Source of the DNA: Acidobacteria bacterium RBG_13_68_16
GTDB lineage: Bacteria > Acidobacteriota > Thermoanaerobaculia > Thermoanaerobaculales > Thermoanaerobaculaceae
Direction of reading: 5' to 3'
Assembly (NCBI GenBank): GCA_001766905.1
Contig: MEKI01000056.1
Location: 20,611-70,404 of the forward strand
Length of the DNA stretch: 49,794 bases
The notes under the pieces were generated by a model, which was given only the letters and a program-made list of their open reading frames with translations, ran no database searches and was not told the DNA's origin. Of the stretch, positions 35,206-44,488 are shown one piece after another; the stretch's first letter is position 1, and every line of letters starts with the position of its first letter. Made by a program: the position numbers and the translations under genes.

Positions 35206-37686
35206 CCTCCGAGCGAGCGGTCGGAGGAGGAAGAGTTCGACCGTGGGCCTCCGGGGTCCCGGCGTCGCGAGCGGGAACCCGACGCTGCCCTGCAGCAGCG
35301 TGCCCCACGGTCCCGGCACGGACAGGCCGAGCCCCACGCCCGAGAGCGGTCGCGCCGAGTACCGCGAGCGCGGGTCGTGAGCCCACCCGAGGCCGAGCTC
35401 GGCCTGGGCGCGCACCCGTGACGACAGCGGAAACGCCAGCGACGCCCTGGTGACGGCGAGGCGATCGGGCACCACCTGGTTGGATGCGATTCCCACGATC
35501 CGCACGCCGCCGAACCGCGCGGGTGAGGGCGCGGAAAACCGGTCGAGGCTCGACCCCGCCAAAACCTCGCCGTCCAGGTGCAGCCTCGCGAGGGGGAACA
35601 GCGACCTTTCCCACACCACCGCCAGCCGTCCCAGCCGCCACGATCTCTGCGGTCGCTCGAGGCCATCGAGCCCCCACGCCTGCCAGTCGTTCCTCCAACC
35701 GGCCTGGCCGGAGAGGATCAGGCTCGCATCACCGACCGCCGCGCTGCATTCCACCTTCGCCACACCCTCGAAGGTGTCGGAGGGCAGCACGAAACCCCGC
35801 GACGTGGAGCCGGTGCGGCCGAAGTCCAACCGGTTCACACCCGCCTCGACGAGGACGCGCGCGAACCCGACGTTGGTGGCAACGCCGGCGCCGACGCTCT
35901 GACGCCGCACCTCGATCTCCTCGCCCTTCACCTCGTGTCCCTGGGTGTAGACGGCGCTGGCGAACGGGATGAGCTGGACGAACGCCCGCGCCGAGAGCTC
36001 CACGCTGCCGCGCCGCGCGGACCATGCCCCGTCGTTGACCACGCCGGCGATCAGCAGGCGGAGCTGCTCGTCGCGTTTGCGGAAGTTGAAGTCCTGGATC
36101 TGCAACCCGCCGAACGGCACCGGAAAGGAGAGCCCGGGATCGTACACGACCCCCCCGATGAGGAAGCGCTGCGATTCCCTAGGGAGAGATCCCACGATGC
36201 GACCATCGTGGCCGTCGGGCACGAGCGCTACGATCCCGCCGGGGGCGTCGCGCAGCATGCGGTGGGTCCTTCCATAGGCCGAGCTCCGCTCGGCCGCGAA
36301 GTCGGCAGGGTTGAGCACGACGTTGGTCAGCACCAGCTCGCGGTGCACGGTGGCGGTGCCGCCGAACGCCGAGAGGAAGTCGTGGGCGGTCACTCGCGAG
36401 GGCAACCAGAGCAGCTCGCCGCCAAGCTCCGTGGGATCGTAGACGCTGACCGACCGAGTGGCGCGCACCTCGCCGGGCAGGCTTTCGGCGGCCTCCTCCA
36501 GCTCGACGAGACCGAAGCTCGCTGCGTCAATGAACGCGGTGCCCCGCCGCAGCGTGCCTCCCGACTGCCCGCTCGCGAAGGTGAGCGCAAAGCATCTCCG
36601 CCCCTGGCGCTCCTCGAGCCCGCGCAGCTCGTAGCGGTACGACGGCTCGAGACGCAGGGAGAGTGGCGGTGCCGGTGGCCGTCTGGGCTCCAGAAACGGG
36701 AGGTCGGGCAGCGCGTCCGGGTCCCACGAGACCCCGTCAACCGACGCCCGCGCCAGCTCCCAGTCCGTTCCCACCCCGCGCTCCCAGAATGCCGCCCCCG
36801 CGAGCGCCACCTCGAAGCTGCGCGCAAGCTGCTCCACCCACACGCGCACCAGCAGCCGCTGGTCGGCTCGCCACTGGGGGACCAACTGCTCCTGGCGTGC
36901 GGCCGCGCGCTGGTGGCGGGCCAGCACCTCCGCCGCCGACGGCAGGCGTTCGCCGCTCACCTCCACCCTCTCGAAGGCCCCCTCCCCGGCGGGCCGCAGC
37001 GCCACCAGCACGCCCCCGTGCGGCAACGCCGGCACCGCGACCACCGTCGAATCGCCGACGCGCCGCAGCGCGAGCGGCAGGGAGCCGCCGGCGAGCAGCA
37101 CGGCCCGGCCATACCAGGAACTGGGGAGTGCGACGTCCCCGCCGGCAAAGCCGCGCGGCAGCCCCACCACGGTGGCGAGATCGGCACCGCGCAGCGCGGT
37201 GGGAACCTCACCCCCGGCGCCGCGTGCGGCCTGTGGCTCCGGTAGGAGGCCGGCGAGCTCGTCCTCCCAGGCGGTGTCGGGCTCCCCGATCAGGACGGCG
37301 CTTGCCCCCGCGGCCAGCGCGGCTACCGCCTGAGCGGGGTCCGAGGCTGCGACGACCAGCGCGACGCCCGGCACCTGCACCAGTGCGCCGGGGGGAGCGA
37401 CGGCAGGGCAGAAACCGTCGAGGTACGGCAGCACATTGGCGGGTGGCACGGTGCTTCCCACGGCGATGAGCAGCGCTCGTCGCGAGGACAGGGCCACCGC
37501 GGTCTCCAGCCAGTGCTGGTCGGGCTTACCGGGTGGCGGGGGCAACTCCAGCAGGTATCCGGCGGCATCGTCCTCAGGGGGCGTCGCGTCAGCACGCACC
37601 AAAACCCAACGCGAAGCGCCGAACCTCGGGTCGGCGATTACAGGCGGGAGCGCCGGCGCAGCGAGGAGGAGAACTGTGGCCAGCAT
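35203..37686 (-). CDS. Predicted secreted/outer-membrane protein, C-terminal beta-barrel-like
   Basis: N-terminal signal-like MLATVLLLAAPALPPVIA; C-terminal half of alternating amphipathic strands (RAQAELGLGWAHDPRSRYSARPLSGVGLGLSVPGPWGTLLQGSVGFPL). Confidence 0.55.
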   Translation of the reverse strand: MLATVLLLAAPALPPVIADPRFGASRWVLVRADATPPEDDAAGYLLELPPPPGKPDQHWLETAVALSSRRALLIAVGSTVPPANVLPYLDGFCPAVAPPGALVQVPGVALVVAASDPAQAVAALAAGASAVLIGEPDTAWEDELAGLLPEPQAARGAGGEVPTALRGADLATVVGLPRGFAGGDVALPSSWYGRAVLLAGGSLPLALRRVGDSTVVAVPALPHGGVLVALRPAGEGAFERVEVSGERLPSAAEVLARHQRAAARQEQLVPQWRADQRLLVRVWVEQLARSFEVALAGAAFWERGVGTDWELARASVDGVSWDPDALPDLPFLEPRRPPAPPLSLRLEPSYRYELRGLEERQGRRCFALTFASGQSGGTLRRGTAFIDAASFGLVELEEAAESLPGEVRATRSVSVYDPTELGGELLWLPSRVTAHDFLSAFGGTATVHRELVLTNVVLNPADFAAERSSAYGRTHRMLRDAPGGIVALVPDGHDGRIVGSLPRESQRFLIGGVVYDPGLSFPVPFGGLQIQDFNFRKRDEQLRLLIAGVVNDGAWSARRGSVELSARAFVQLIPFASAVYTQGHEVKGEEIEVRRQSVGAGVATNVGFARVLVEAGVNRLDFGRTGSTSRGFVLPSDTFEGVAKVECSAAVGDASLILSGQAGWRNDWQAWGLDGLERPQRSWRLGRLAVVWERSLFPLARLHLDGEVLAGSSLDRFSAPSPARFGGVRIVGIASNQVVPDRLAVTRASLAFPLSSRVRAQAELGLGWAHDPRSRYSARPLSGVGLGLSVPGPWGTLLQGSVGFPLATPGPRRPTVELFLLRPLARR

Positions 37687-37695
37687 CGGCCACGG

Positions 37696-38337
37696 CTATC
37701 CGTGCCCGGGCGGCATCATCTCCCCGGCCTTGATCGCGAACGGCACGGTGTTCTCGGGCGGGGTGATCGGGCACCGGCCGGCGATCCCGTAGGCGCAGTC
37801 CGGGTTGTAGGCACGGTTGAAGTCCAGGCCAACCACGCCGCCTGACAGCCGCTCGACGTCCAGGTATCGGCCGGCGCCGTACGTCTCGGTTCCCGCGCCC
37901 GCGTCCCGGAACGGCAGGAACAGCTCGTCGGGGTACTGCTCGCGGACGTCGTCGAGCTGAAACACCGAGAGCACGGTCCCGCTGCCGGAGAAGCGCAGTC
38001 GCACGCGACCCACGCGGTGGGCTGGGCGGTGCTCGCCGTTGCTGGCGGCGATCCTGAGAGGTTCCGGTGGGCTGACCGGCTCGAGCATGGCGCGCATCCG
38101 GTACTCCGGGTCGAAGGGGTAGAAACGCAGCCCCTGGAAGTGCGCGGCTGCCTCCGGCGGGAGCTCCGCGCGCACCGCCTGATCCCGTTCCTGTCGGTAC
38201 TTCAGCTCGGGGGTCGGAAGCGGCGCCCTGCATGCCGCCACGAGGCCGACCACGAGGAACGGCACAACGGCGGCTCGTGAAAGGCGAGAAAGAGTCCCGT
38301 TGTGGGTGGAGTGCACCAGGGTACCCGGCACGGCCAC
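37696..38337 (-). CDS. DUF1684 family lipoprotein-like protein
   Basis: LPFRDAGAGTETYGAGRYLDVERLSGGVVGLDFNRAYNPDCAYGIAGRCPITPPENTVPFAIKAGE matches the DUF1684 pattern; hydrophobic segment ending in AAC. Confidence 0.85.
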   Translation of the reverse strand: MAVPGTLVHSTHNGTLSRLSRAAVVPFLVVGLVAACRAPLPTPELKYRQERDQAVRAELPPEAAAHFQGLRFYPFDPEYRMRAMLEPVSPPEPLRIAASNGEHRPAHRVGRVRLRFSGSGTVLSVFQLDDVREQYPDELFLPFRDAGAGTETYGAGRYLDVERLSGGVVGLDFNRAYNPDCAYGIAGRCPITPPENTVPFAIKAGEMMPPGHG

Positions 38338-38343
38338 CTGCCT

Positions 38344-39078
38344 TTAGAAAATGACGTGATCGACGAAGAACTTGTCGGGGGTGACCTTCCCGCTCACCAG
38401 CTCGGCGGCGTCGGCGACGGACATCCGGAACAGGCCGGCCTCCTTCCCCGCCTCGTTGATCATCTGGATCTCGACCCGCTCCGGCAAGCGTTCCGGGGCT
38501 TTCTCTGCCAACAGTTGGTAGGTCGAGCTCACGGCCTGGAGCGCCTTCAGCGTCTCGGGTTGCCCGTTCACCTGGATCTCGATGAACAGGAAACTGGGCT
38601 GCGTCCCAGAACTGGTCCGGTACAAGTACAGGTGGTAGCTCTCCAGCCCCTGCTGGAATGCCAGGTCCACCTGCGGATCGTGGTAGCGAGCCTCCCGGTA
38701 TCCGACGCCCGGGGTCGGCGTGGGTTTCGCCGCGTCGCCCTCCTTGGCGGCGATCCCGGGGCGGATGCGTCCGAGGGCCGACATCTGCGGCGTCGGGGTG
38801 GGTGTCGGGAACACCCGCTGGATGTCCACCCAGTCGAGGGCCTCGACGTCCCCCAGGTTCAGGGCGTTCGCCTTCTCCGTGGCCGTGGCATCGATCTGTG
38901 AGACCGGGATCGAGGTGAGCGTGCCGATCTTTGTCACGAAGATCGCGTTGGGACCCTTCACCTGGTACTTCTCCCTTGCCACCACGCGGCTCCCGTTACG
39001 CAGGACGACGATGTACACGGCCAGCGCCTGGTGCGCCACGAAAAAAAGCAGAACCCCAAGAAACGCAGCCCTCTTCAC
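38344..39078 (-). CDS. Secreted hypothetical protein with PTPTP linkers
   Basis: GTG start 39078 (VKRAAFLGVLLFFVAHQALAVYIVVLRNGSRVVAREKYQV) preceded by AAGGAGG; signal peptide; FPTPTPTP and KPTPTPG linkers. Confidence 0.75.
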   Translation of the reverse strand: MKRAAFLGVLLFFVAHQALAVYIVVLRNGSRVVAREKYQVKGPNAIFVTKIGTLTSIPVSQIDATATEKANALNLGDVEALDWVDIQRVFPTPTPTPQMSALGRIRPGIAAKEGDAAKPTPTPGVGYREARYHDPQVDLAFQQGLESYHLYLYRTSSGTQPSFLFIEIQVNGQPETLKALQAVSSTYQLLAEKAPERLPERVEIQMINEAGKEAGLFRMSVADAAELVSGKVTPDKFFVDHVIF

Positions 39079-39079
39079 G

Positions 39080-39107
39080 TTGACAACCTCCTTACCTAGG
39101 CTAGTAT
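39080..39107 (+). promoter_or_regulatory. Sigma-70-like promoter for aroF
   Basis: TTGACA (39080..39085) - 16 nt - TAGTAT (39102..39107), 22 bp before the ATG. Confidence 0.7.
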
Positions 39108-39129
39108 AGCCTCCCTGGGGGAGCACCGA

Positions 39130-40167
39130 ATGCTGATCGTGATGACGGTTGGCGCAACCCCGCAGCAGGTTGAGCGGGTCATCGAGCGGATCTCCGCCCT
39201 GGGGCTGAAGGCGCATCCCATCCCCGGGGCCCAGCGGGTGGCCATCGGGATCACCGGCAACCAGAGCGCGGTGGAGCCCGCGCTGTTCGAGAACCTGCCC
39301 GGGGTGCTGGAGGTCATACCGGTTTCGCACCCATACAAGCTGGTGAGCCGGGAGGCGAAACCCGAGAGCACGGTCGTCATGGTGAGCGGCGTGCCGGTCG
39401 GGGGCGACAACTTCGCCGTGGTTGCAGGGCCGTGCTCGGTGGAGAACCCGGAGCAGACGCTCACCATTGCACGCCACGTCAGGGGGGCGGGGGCACAGAT
39501 ACTTCGCGGTGGCGCCTTCAAGCCGCGTACCTCCCCCTACGCCTTCCAGGGGTTGGGCGAGGCGGGACTCGCAATCCTGCGGGACGTGGGACGCGAGGTC
39601 CAGATGCCCGTGGTGTCCGAGGCCCTCGACGAGCGCTCCCTCAGCCTCGTCACCGAGTACTGCGACATGATCCAGATCGGCGCGAGGAATATGCAGAACT
39701 ACTCGCTGCTCCGGACCGTCGGGCGACTGCGCAAGCCGGTCCTGCTCAAGCGCGGCATGGCCGCCACCGTTGAGGAGCTGTTAATGGCGGCGGAGTACGT
39801 GCTCGCCGAGGGCAACTACCAGGTCGTGCTGTGCGAGCGGGGGATCCGAACGTTTACCGACCACACCCGCAACACCCTGGACCTGGCGGCGGTGGTGGCT
39901 GTCCAGCGCCTCTCCCACCTTCCGATCATCGTCGACCCTTCGCACGGGACCGGCAAGCGGCACAAGGTCGTGCCGCTGGCTCGCGCGGCGGCAGCGGTGG
40001 GTGCCGACGGCCTCATGATCGAGGTGCACCACGAGCCGTCCCAGGCGCTCTCCGACGCCTCCCAGGCGATCCTGCCGGGTGAACTTTCGGAGCTCATCCA
40101 GCAACTGCCGCACCTGCTGCCGCTCACCGGCCGGCACATGGCGCAACCGCTCAGGCTGAGCGCCTAG
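39130..40167 (+). CDS. aroF: 3-deoxy-7-phosphoheptulonate synthase with N-terminal ferredoxin-like domain
   Basis: NFAVVAGPCSVENPEQTL, LRGGAFKPRTSPYAFQGLGEAGL, QIGARNMQNYSLL, CERGIRTFTDHTRNTLDLAAV, DPSHGTGKR. Confidence 0.96.
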   Translation: MLIVMTVGATPQQVERVIERISALGLKAHPIPGAQRVAIGITGNQSAVEPALFENLPGVLEVIPVSHPYKLVSREAKPESTVVMVSGVPVGGDNFAVVAGPCSVENPEQTLTIARHVRGAGAQILRGGAFKPRTSPYAFQGLGEAGLAILRDVGREVQMPVVSEALDERSLSLVTEYCDMIQIGARNMQNYSLLRTVGRLRKPVLLKRGMAATVEELLMAAEYVLAEGNYQVVLCERGIRTFTDHTRNTLDLAAVVAVQRLSHLPIIVDPSHGTGKRHKVVPLARAAAAVGADGLMIEVHHEPSQALSDASQAILPGELSELIQQLPHLLPLTGRHMAQPLRLSA

Positions 40168-40174
40168 CGCCGCC

Positions 40175-41893
40175 ATGGCTCCGCTCCTGCTGCCACTCAC
40201 GCTGACGGCCGCGCTGGCCTGGCTCGACCCAACAACCGTCCGGCCCGGCCAGAAGGGCGTGTGCATCACCGAGTGGACCGGCGGGGAGCGGCGGGAGATT
40301 CCGGTGGAGGTGCTCGGGATGCTGGATGCTTCCGGGCCGGAGCGGAGCGCCGTGCTGGTCCGCCTCACCGACGAACGCCTTGCCGGCTCGGGTGTGGTGG
40401 CCGGGATGAGCGGCTCGCCGGTGTACGTGGACGGGAAGCTGCTCGGTGCCGTCGCCTTCGGGTGGGCCTTCGCCCGGGAGCCGCTCGCCGGCGTCACGCC
40501 CTTCTCCACGATGCGGGGAATCGTGACGGGCGGTGCCGCCCCCGATGCACCTGCGCCCACCCTCGCCAGCCTCGCCGCGCTTGCCGCCGGCACGCTCGAG
40601 CCGCTCGCGGTGCTTCCCCAGCTTCCGCCCCGAGATGGGCAGGGGCCGCAGTTGGTCGCCGTCGGTGGGCTGCCGCTTGGCGGGGGCTTCCCCACCGAAC
40701 TGCTCGGCGCCATGGGTCTCCAGGCGGTCCCGGCTGGTATCGGTGCGGCCCCCCAGGGGGTGCCCGAGGCCGGTGAGATGATGGCGGCGCTGCTGGTATG
40801 GGGCGACGCAACGATCGCAGCGGGTGGCACCGTGACCGCCCGCGAGGGGGACAAGGTCTGGGCTTTCGGCCACCCCCTTTTCGCCCTTGGCCGGGTCCGC
40901 ATCCCCGCAGCGCGTGCCCGCGTGCTGGCGGTTCAGGACTCGTATCAGAGCCCATTCAAGATCTTTGCGGTCGGCTCGAGTTTCGGCACGATCGTGGCGG
41001 ACCGGGCTGCGGGCGTACTGGCGAACGTCGGAGAGCAGGCGGCCGGGACCCCCGTCACGGTGACCGTGCGCGATGCGGGCGATGCGTCAACCTGGCGTTT
41101 TCGTGTCGCGGAGATGCCGCTCCTGCAGCCGCTCCTGGTCACGTACGTCGCAAGCGCCTCGCTGACCGCGCGCGGTGCGGCCGTCGGTGAGTCCTCGGTC
41201 CGCCTGTCGCTGACGGTGCACCTCGCCGACGGCAGGGAGGTCCGAGTGAATCAGGCGGCCAGGGGAGTCGACGCCATTGCGCGGATGTCGGCGTTCGCCG
41301 GAGGCGTCGTTAGCTTCCTCGCAAACTCGTCGTTTCCCCACCCCCCTGTCAGCGCCGTGGAGGCCACCCTCGACCGTGATGAGAAGCCGCGCGGCGCGAA
41401 CATTGGCGAGGCCATCCCTGCGCGCACCTCGGTCGGCCCCGGCGAGGAGCTCCCGGTCACAATCGTCCTGCAGCCGTACCAGGCCGCCCGCGAGGAGAGG
41501 CGCGTCGTGATCAGGGTGCCGCCGAGCGTGCGTCCGGGCCCTCTTGATCTGGTGGTCGCCGACGGCGCGTCGTGGAGCGAATACCGCCTGCGTGCAGAGG
41601 CGGTCACTCCCGCTAATTTTGCCGACCAGCTCACCCAGGTGGGGCGGCTCGAGAGCAGCACCACGCTTGTGGTTGCGCTCGAGGCCCGCGAGCGCGGAGT
41701 GGCGTTGCCGGGCGCCTCCGAGCCGGGGGTGCCGCCGTCGTGGTCGTTCACTCTGACGACCGGGCTCGGCGCGCACGCCCTGAGCCGCATATCCACCAGC
41801 GTGGTGTCGGCCGAGCGCCAGCCCGGTTCCTTCCCGCTCGAGGGCTTGCTTCGCGTCTCCCTGACGGTGCGTGAGCGACCGGAGGTGCCATGA
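40175..41893 (+). CDS. SpoIVB-like S55 peptidase domain protein
   Basis: DPTTVRPGQKGVCITEWTG and SGVVAGMSGSPVYVDGKLLGAVAFGWAF (GMSGSP catalytic Ser motif of S55). Confidence 0.85.
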   Translation: MAPLLLPLTLTAALAWLDPTTVRPGQKGVCITEWTGGERREIPVEVLGMLDASGPERSAVLVRLTDERLAGSGVVAGMSGSPVYVDGKLLGAVAFGWAFAREPLAGVTPFSTMRGIVTGGAAPDAPAPTLASLAALAAGTLEPLAVLPQLPPRDGQGPQLVAVGGLPLGGGFPTELLGAMGLQAVPAGIGAAPQGVPEAGEMMAALLVWGDATIAAGGTVTAREGDKVWAFGHPLFALGRVRIPAARARVLAVQDSYQSPFKIFAVGSSFGTIVADRAAGVLANVGEQAAGTPVTVTVRDAGDASTWRFRVAEMPLLQPLLVTYVASASLTARGAAVGESSVRLSLTVHLADGREVRVNQAARGVDAIARMSAFAGGVVSFLANSSFPHPPVSAVEATLDRDEKPRGANIGEAIPARTSVGPGEELPVTIVLQPYQAAREERRVVIRVPPSVRPGPLDLVVADGASWSEYRLRAEAVTPANFADQLTQVGRLESSTTLVVALEARERGVALPGASEPGVPPSWSFTLTTGLGAHALSRISTSVVSAERQPGSFPLEGLLRVSLTVRERPEVP

Positions 41894-43986
41894 AACGCTT
41901 CATTGTCGCGATCCTCTCCCTGCTCCCGGTCGTCGCGGGCGAGGCAACCGAGACCCGATACTTCGTGCTCGACACGCCGCGCGCCCTTGCCGGGGCGACC
42001 GGCAAGGGAGTCGCGATCCTGCCGGATGGAACCCTCTACCCGCTGTCGCCGCTCGGGCCTGTGGCCACCTTCGACGAGCCGCTCGGCCTCGCCCTCACCG
42101 TGGCACCGGACGGAACAGCCTTCGTGGGGACCGGTCACCCCGCCCGGCTGTGGCGGGTCCGGGAGGGCAAGAAGGAACTCCTCGGCGAGGCCGGTGCGGA
42201 CCAGATCACCGCCCTCCTCCTCGATCCGGACGGCAGCCTCTGGGCGACCACGGCGGCGCCCGCCCTGCTGCTGCGGGTGCGGGGCGCCAGGGGCAAACCG
42301 GAGGAGGTTGCGAGACTGTCCGAGGGTAACCTTTGGGACCTCGCGTGGTTCAAGGGCGGCCTCGTCGCGGCCGCCGGCAACCCCGGGCGACTGTTGCGAC
42401 TCACCCCGAAGGGACTCGAGGTGGCCACGCCGGTACCCGATCGCCACGCCCGCTGCCTGGCCGTGACCGGGGACGTGCTCCTCATCGGGACCTCCGGGAA
42501 GGCGTTCGTGATGCGGTGGACCGGTGAGGGGACGCCAGGCGTGGTGTTCGACTCCGGGTTCACCGAGATCGCCGCGCTGGCGGCGGCGCCTGAAGGTGTC
42601 GTGTACGCCGCCGGCATCACCGGAGACCCCACGATGGGCAAGCCCCCGGCCAAGGAGCAAACGGAGGCCTCGGTTTCGGTGACGGTGAGCGAGAGCGCCA
42701 CGCCCACGCCGGAGACGCGCGCGGGTCCCGCGACCTCGGAGATCGTGCGCATCCTTCCACCCGGAGCCGCGGTCACGGTGCACCGCTTCACCAAGCAGAT
42801 CGCGGGGACGCTGACGTGGGGTGACAGCGGCCTCGTGATTGGCACCGGCCTCGAGGGCGAGCTGTGGCAGCTCCTGGAGGACGGCTCGGCGGCGCAACTC
42901 GACAGTGTGGACGCGACCCAGGTCGTGCGTGTGGCGGCGCGCGGTGAGTGGGTTCTCACTCAGGGACCGGTCAAGCTGCTGCGCCGTAGCGGGCCACCCC
43001 GTGGCACATTTGCATCGCCGCCGCTGGATGCGGGCCAGCCGACGCAGTGGGGCGAGGCCTTGCTGCGCGGCGAGCTCCCGACGACGGGAGCGTGCACGCT
43101 GCGCTTCCGTTCGGGCGCGGTCTCCCCGCCCGACGAAACCTGGAGCGCCTGGTCCGCCCCGCTGCCCTGCCCCGGCGGAAAGGTGAGCGCGCCCCCGGCC
43201 CGCTACCTGCAATGGCAGGTCGAGCTGCAGCCTCCGCCGGCGGTTTCCGCGGCGCGGGTGGGGCGGGTCGTCGTCGCCTATCGGCAGATCAACCTCCCCC
43301 CTGCGATCAAGGAACTCACCGTCCACAACCCGGGCGAGATCTTCCTCAAGGGGCCGCCTCCCTCCGACCGCATCGTGGAGGTGCAGCACCCCGACCTCTC
43401 TGGAATCTTCACGACGCTCGACGACGACGCCAAGGAGGCCCAGGACCGCCTCGGTAAGAAGTACTACCGCGTCGGCTACCAGACGCTCTCGTGGAAGACC
43501 GAGGACCCTAACGGAGACGCGTTGCGGTTCACCCTTGAGGTCCAGGGGTCGGGCAGCGAGCGCTGGTGGAAGGTCCGGGACGACCTCGAGACGGTCGTGC
43601 TGGGAATCGACACCCAGGCGCTCGCCGATGGCCTTTACCGCTTCCGTCTCACCGCCAACGATGCGCCGGCAAACCCGGAGGCGCCGGCAACAACGCAGGC
43701 CCTCTCGAGTTGGGTCACCGTGGACAACACGCCGCCCAGAGTTACGGCGACCCGAGAGGGTTCCTCCTGGGTTCTGACTGTCGACGACGCGCTCTCGCCC
43801 GTCGTTCGCGTCGAGTGGAACCGGGATGCCGACGCCTGGCATCCCCTCGCGCCCGAGGATGGCTTGCTCGACAAGCGGCACGAGACGTTCCGCATTCCGG
43901 TCCAGCCCGGGCGGCACGTCCTCGCGGTGCGCGCGATCGATGACCACCACAACCGCGCCACCGTGGCGGTGGAGGAGAAGCCGTGA
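41890..43986 (+). CDS. Secreted beta-propeller-like protein
   Basis: Signal peptide MKRFIVAILSLLPVVAGEA; repeating hydrophobic blade motifs (GTGHPARLWRVREG, DPDGSLWATTAAPALLLRVRG, AAGNPGRLLRLTPKG); ATGA overlap with upstream gene. Confidence 0.7.
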   Translation: MKRFIVAILSLLPVVAGEATETRYFVLDTPRALAGATGKGVAILPDGTLYPLSPLGPVATFDEPLGLALTVAPDGTAFVGTGHPARLWRVREGKKELLGEAGADQITALLLDPDGSLWATTAAPALLLRVRGARGKPEEVARLSEGNLWDLAWFKGGLVAAAGNPGRLLRLTPKGLEVATPVPDRHARCLAVTGDVLLIGTSGKAFVMRWTGEGTPGVVFDSGFTEIAALAAAPEGVVYAAGITGDPTMGKPPAKEQTEASVSVTVSESATPTPETRAGPATSEIVRILPPGAAVTVHRFTKQIAGTLTWGDSGLVIGTGLEGELWQLLEDGSAAQLDSVDATQVVRVAARGEWVLTQGPVKLLRRSGPPRGTFASPPLDAGQPTQWGEALLRGELPTTGACTLRFRSGAVSPPDETWSAWSAPLPCPGGKVSAPPARYLQWQVELQPPPAVSAARVGRVVVAYRQINLPPAIKELTVHNPGEIFLKGPPPSDRIVEVQHPDLSGIFTTLDDDAKEAQDRLGKKYYRVGYQTLSWKTEDPNGDALRFTLEVQGSGSERWWKVRDDLETVVLGIDTQALADGLYRFRLTANDAPANPEAPATTQALSSWVTVDNTPPRVTATREGSSWVLTVDDALSPVVRVEWNRDADAWHPLAPEDGLLDKRHETFRIPVQPGRHVLAVRAIDDHHNRATVAVEEKP

Positions 43987-44471
43987 GCGAGCAAGGAATC
44001 ACCGCGGTCTACCCCGGCAGCTTCGACCCGTTCCACCTGGGGCACCTGGACATCGTCCGGCGGGCGGTGACGGTCTTTCCCCGTGTCATAGTGGCGGTCC
44101 TCGAGAACACGGACAAGACGGCGCTTCTGCCGCCGGAGACCCGGGTGGAGCTGATCCGCGCCACGCTCCGGGGCATGCCCGGCGTCGAGGTGACCTCGTT
44201 CTCCGGGCTGCTGGTGGACTTCATGAAGCAGACGCAGGCGCGCGTCATACTGCGCGGCATGCGGGCGGTCTCCGACTTCGAGTACGAGTTTCAGATCGCG
44301 CTCATGAACCGCCGCCTCTGGCACTTGGCCGAGACGGTCTTCCTCACGCCAAACGAGGAGTTCACTTACCTGTCGGGGCGGGTGGTGCGAGAGATCTGGC
44401 ACCTGGGCGGGGACGTATCGGGCCTCGTCCCCGAGCCGGTGCGCCAGGCACTCGCGACGCTTCGCGGCTAG
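43983..44471 (+). CDS. coaD: Phosphopantetheine adenylyltransferase
   Basis: AVYPGSFDPFHLGHLDIVRRA; LRGMRAVSDFEYEFQIALMNRRL; GTGA overlap. Confidence 0.97.
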   Translation: MSEQGITAVYPGSFDPFHLGHLDIVRRAVTVFPRVIVAVLENTDKTALLPPETRVELIRATLRGMPGVEVTSFSGLLVDFMKQTQARVILRGMRAVSDFEYEFQIALMNRRLWHLAETVFLTPNEEFTYLSGRVVREIWHLGGDVSGLVPEPVRQALATLRG

Positions 44472-44488
44472 CCCTTTACCGGAGAGTT

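Noticed and set aside
41251-43950. 899-aa minus-strand ORF overlapping the S55 peptidase and beta-propeller genes.
   Set aside because: Antisense frame of two well-supported genes; His/Arg/Gly-rich low-complexity translation with no recognisable fold.
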